A stretch of DNA of 5,648 nucleotides from Acetobacteraceae bacterium. Its GTDB lineage: Bacteria; Pseudomonadota; Alphaproteobacteria; Acetobacterales; Acetobacteraceae. The stretch lies in the NCBI GenBank assembly GCA_030039695.1, contig JASHVB010000853.1, positions 1-5,648 of the forward strand, in the 5' to 3' direction. The stretch's first letter is position 1. Each line of letters begins with the position of its first letter. A model generated the notes under the pieces. The model was not told the origin of the DNA, did not search any database, and worked only from the letters and a program-made list of their open reading frames with translations. Below, in pieces: positions 4,579 to 5,648 of this stretch. Both the position numbers and the translations under genes were made by a program.

Positions 4579-5487
4579 GTGGCGACACAGCAGACAACCG
4601 CCCCGCAGGGGCTCGCGGCAAGGACGGAAATCTTCGGACTGGACGCATTCGCGCCAGCTGAGATAGCGGAGAAGTTGGAGCAGTCCGGCGTGGTCAAGGC
4701 TAAGCTCGCATTACTCCCCATGTTTATGCTCGGCGTCGTTGCTGGCGGCTCCATCGGTCTCGGCGCGCTCTACTACACCATTGTTGCGAGCGATGCGTCG
4801 TTAAGCTTTGCGGTAAGCCGCGTCCTCGGCGGAGTGGTCTTCTGCCTGGGTCTGACGCTCGTGATCATCGGCGGCGCTGAACTCTTCACCGGCAACAACC
4901 TTATCGTGATGGCCTGGGCGGACGGGCGCATCAGTACAGCAGCGCTGCTTCGCAACTGGGTCGTCGTCTACGTTGGCAATGCTGTAGGTGGGATCGGCAT
5001 CGCCCTGCTCGTCATCCTCTCGCACCATCTCGACTTGAATGACGCCAAGATCGAAGTTGCCGCACTCGGGATCGCCAAGACCAAGATCGAGCTTCCCCTC
5101 CTCACTGCGTTCTTCCGCGGTATCCTGTGTAACCTCTTGGTCTGCCTCGCGGTATGGCTGGCGATGGGCGGTCGATCCGTGACGGACAAGATCCTGGCTC
5201 TACTGCTGCCCGTCTCGGCCTTCGTTGCTGCAGGCTTCGAGCACAGTGTAGCCAACATGTATTTCATCCCACTCGGCATCATGGCCGCTTCGATGGGTCA
5301 CGCGCCGGCCGGTTTCGACGCCTCATCGCTGACGGTGGCGGGCGCCATCCACAACCTTATCCCGGTCACGCTCGGTAATATCGTGGGCGGCAGCGCGCTC
5401 GTCGGTTTCGTATACTATGCGATCTATCACAAGACGCGCGGTGGCATACCGACGCCACGAAGCACACACGATGAGAGCGAGAGGTGA
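4579..5487 (+). CDS. Formate/nitrite transporter (FNT) family channel, FocA-like
   Basis: FNT proteins are pentameric inner-membrane channels for small monovalent anions such as formate, nitrite or hydrosulfide. This 302-residue protein has the family's six membrane segments, at roughly 44-70, 82-110, 124-149, 173-197, 203-235 and 252-283. The family signatures are all visible: GGAELFTGNN (98-107, the gating omega-loop region of helix 2), RNWVVVYVGN (125-134), FRGILCNLLVCLAVW (179-193), GFEHSVANMYFIP (219-231) and NLIPVTLGNIVGG (259-271). His222 corresponds to the central pore histidine (His209 of E. coli FocA) needed for proton-coupled transport. The ILCNL-VCLAVW and FEHS-ANM-IP blocks are closest to FocA in my memory, which favours formate over nitrite, but the substrate is not proven. 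The soluble N-terminal region of about 40 residues is longer than usual. The start is GTG with a perfect ribosome binding site. No pyruvate-formate lyase, formate dehydrogenase or nitrite reductase gene is in view; the nearest gene is hypA, 608 bp upstream. Confidence 0.95.
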   Translation: MATQQTTAPQGLAARTEIFGLDAFAPAEIAEKLEQSGVVKAKLALLPMFMLGVVAGGSIGLGALYYTIVASDASLSFAVSRVLGGVVFCLGLTLVIIGGAELFTGNNLIVMAWADGRISTAALLRNWVVVYVGNAVGGIGIALLVILSHHLDLNDAKIEVAALGIAKTKIELPLLTAFFRGILCNLLVCLAVWLAMGGRSVTDKILALLLPVSAFVAAGFEHSVANMYFIPLGIMAASMGHAPAGFDASSLTVAGAIHNLIPVTLGNIVGGSALVGFVYYAIYHKTRGGIPTPRSTHDESER

Positions 5488-5648
5488 TGGCGGGGGAACA
5501 TGCAGGGCTTGCGATTTCGGTGATGAGATGATCGGACCCTGGCAATTCGAACACTCGGTACCGCATGGCCCGCGCGGGGCGATGCGTCCGGAATAGTGGG
5601 GCTGGTCGCATCCGCGATGTTTTGGGCGATAAGTCCGGCGGGTCTCAA

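Noticed and set aside
5487..5648. Short frames after the FNT gene, including an ATG overlapping its stop (14 codons) and a hydrophobic run near the right edge
   Set aside because: The overlapping frame stops after 14 codons, the hydrophobic run has no supported start, and the window ends. Nothing can be called in these 161 bp.

Overview
This is a GC-rich, bacterial, accessory-type segment. Gene content (a pyrimidine-catabolism monooxygenase start, a hydrogenase nickel-maturation gene and a formate/nitrite channel) fits a metabolically versatile proteobacterium, most likely an alphaproteobacterium. That placement is an inference from protein style and base composition. The region looks rearranged: it holds one complete insertion sequence, one fragment of an unrelated IS66-type transposase, and long stretches with no convincing gene.

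Layout. Positions 1-189 (minus) hold the first 63 codons of rutA, which runs off the left edge. A complete insertion sequence occupies 245-2309. It has 40-bp terminal inverted repeats (34 of 40 positions identical), a 276-bp left end rich in hairpins, and one 578-residue DDE transposase (521-2257, plus). The element sits only 55 bp upstream of the rutA start codon. Positions 2310-2453 are intergenic with a strong hairpin. Positions 2454-2783 (minus) encode a small exported protein built on two tandem 30-residue repeats; its leader carries a long imperfect hairpin just upstream of the ribosome binding site. Positions 2784-3628 contain no gene I recognise, apart from a possible short coding remnant on the minus strand (2907-3170). 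Positions 3629-3970 (plus) are hypA, not followed by hypB. Positions 3971-4578 are non-coding or degraded and include an IS66 TnpC fragment around 4213-4340. Positions 4579-5487 (plus) encode a full-length formate/nitrite transporter family channel. The last 161 bp hold nothing I can identify.

How the genes fit together. HypA delivers nickel to [NiFe]-hydrogenase, and FNT channels often move formate, so the two could both belong to anaerobic hydrogen/formate metabolism. However, they are separated by 608 bp of transposon debris and are not an operon here. RutA belongs to a separate pathway, uracil use as a nitrogen source, and its upstream control region has probably been displaced by the insertion sequence. 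I see no CRISPR array, tRNA, rRNA, toxin-antitoxin pair or defence system. The most distinctive items are the repeat-containing exported protein with its structured leader, and the insertion sequence with its unusually large double-HTH transposase.
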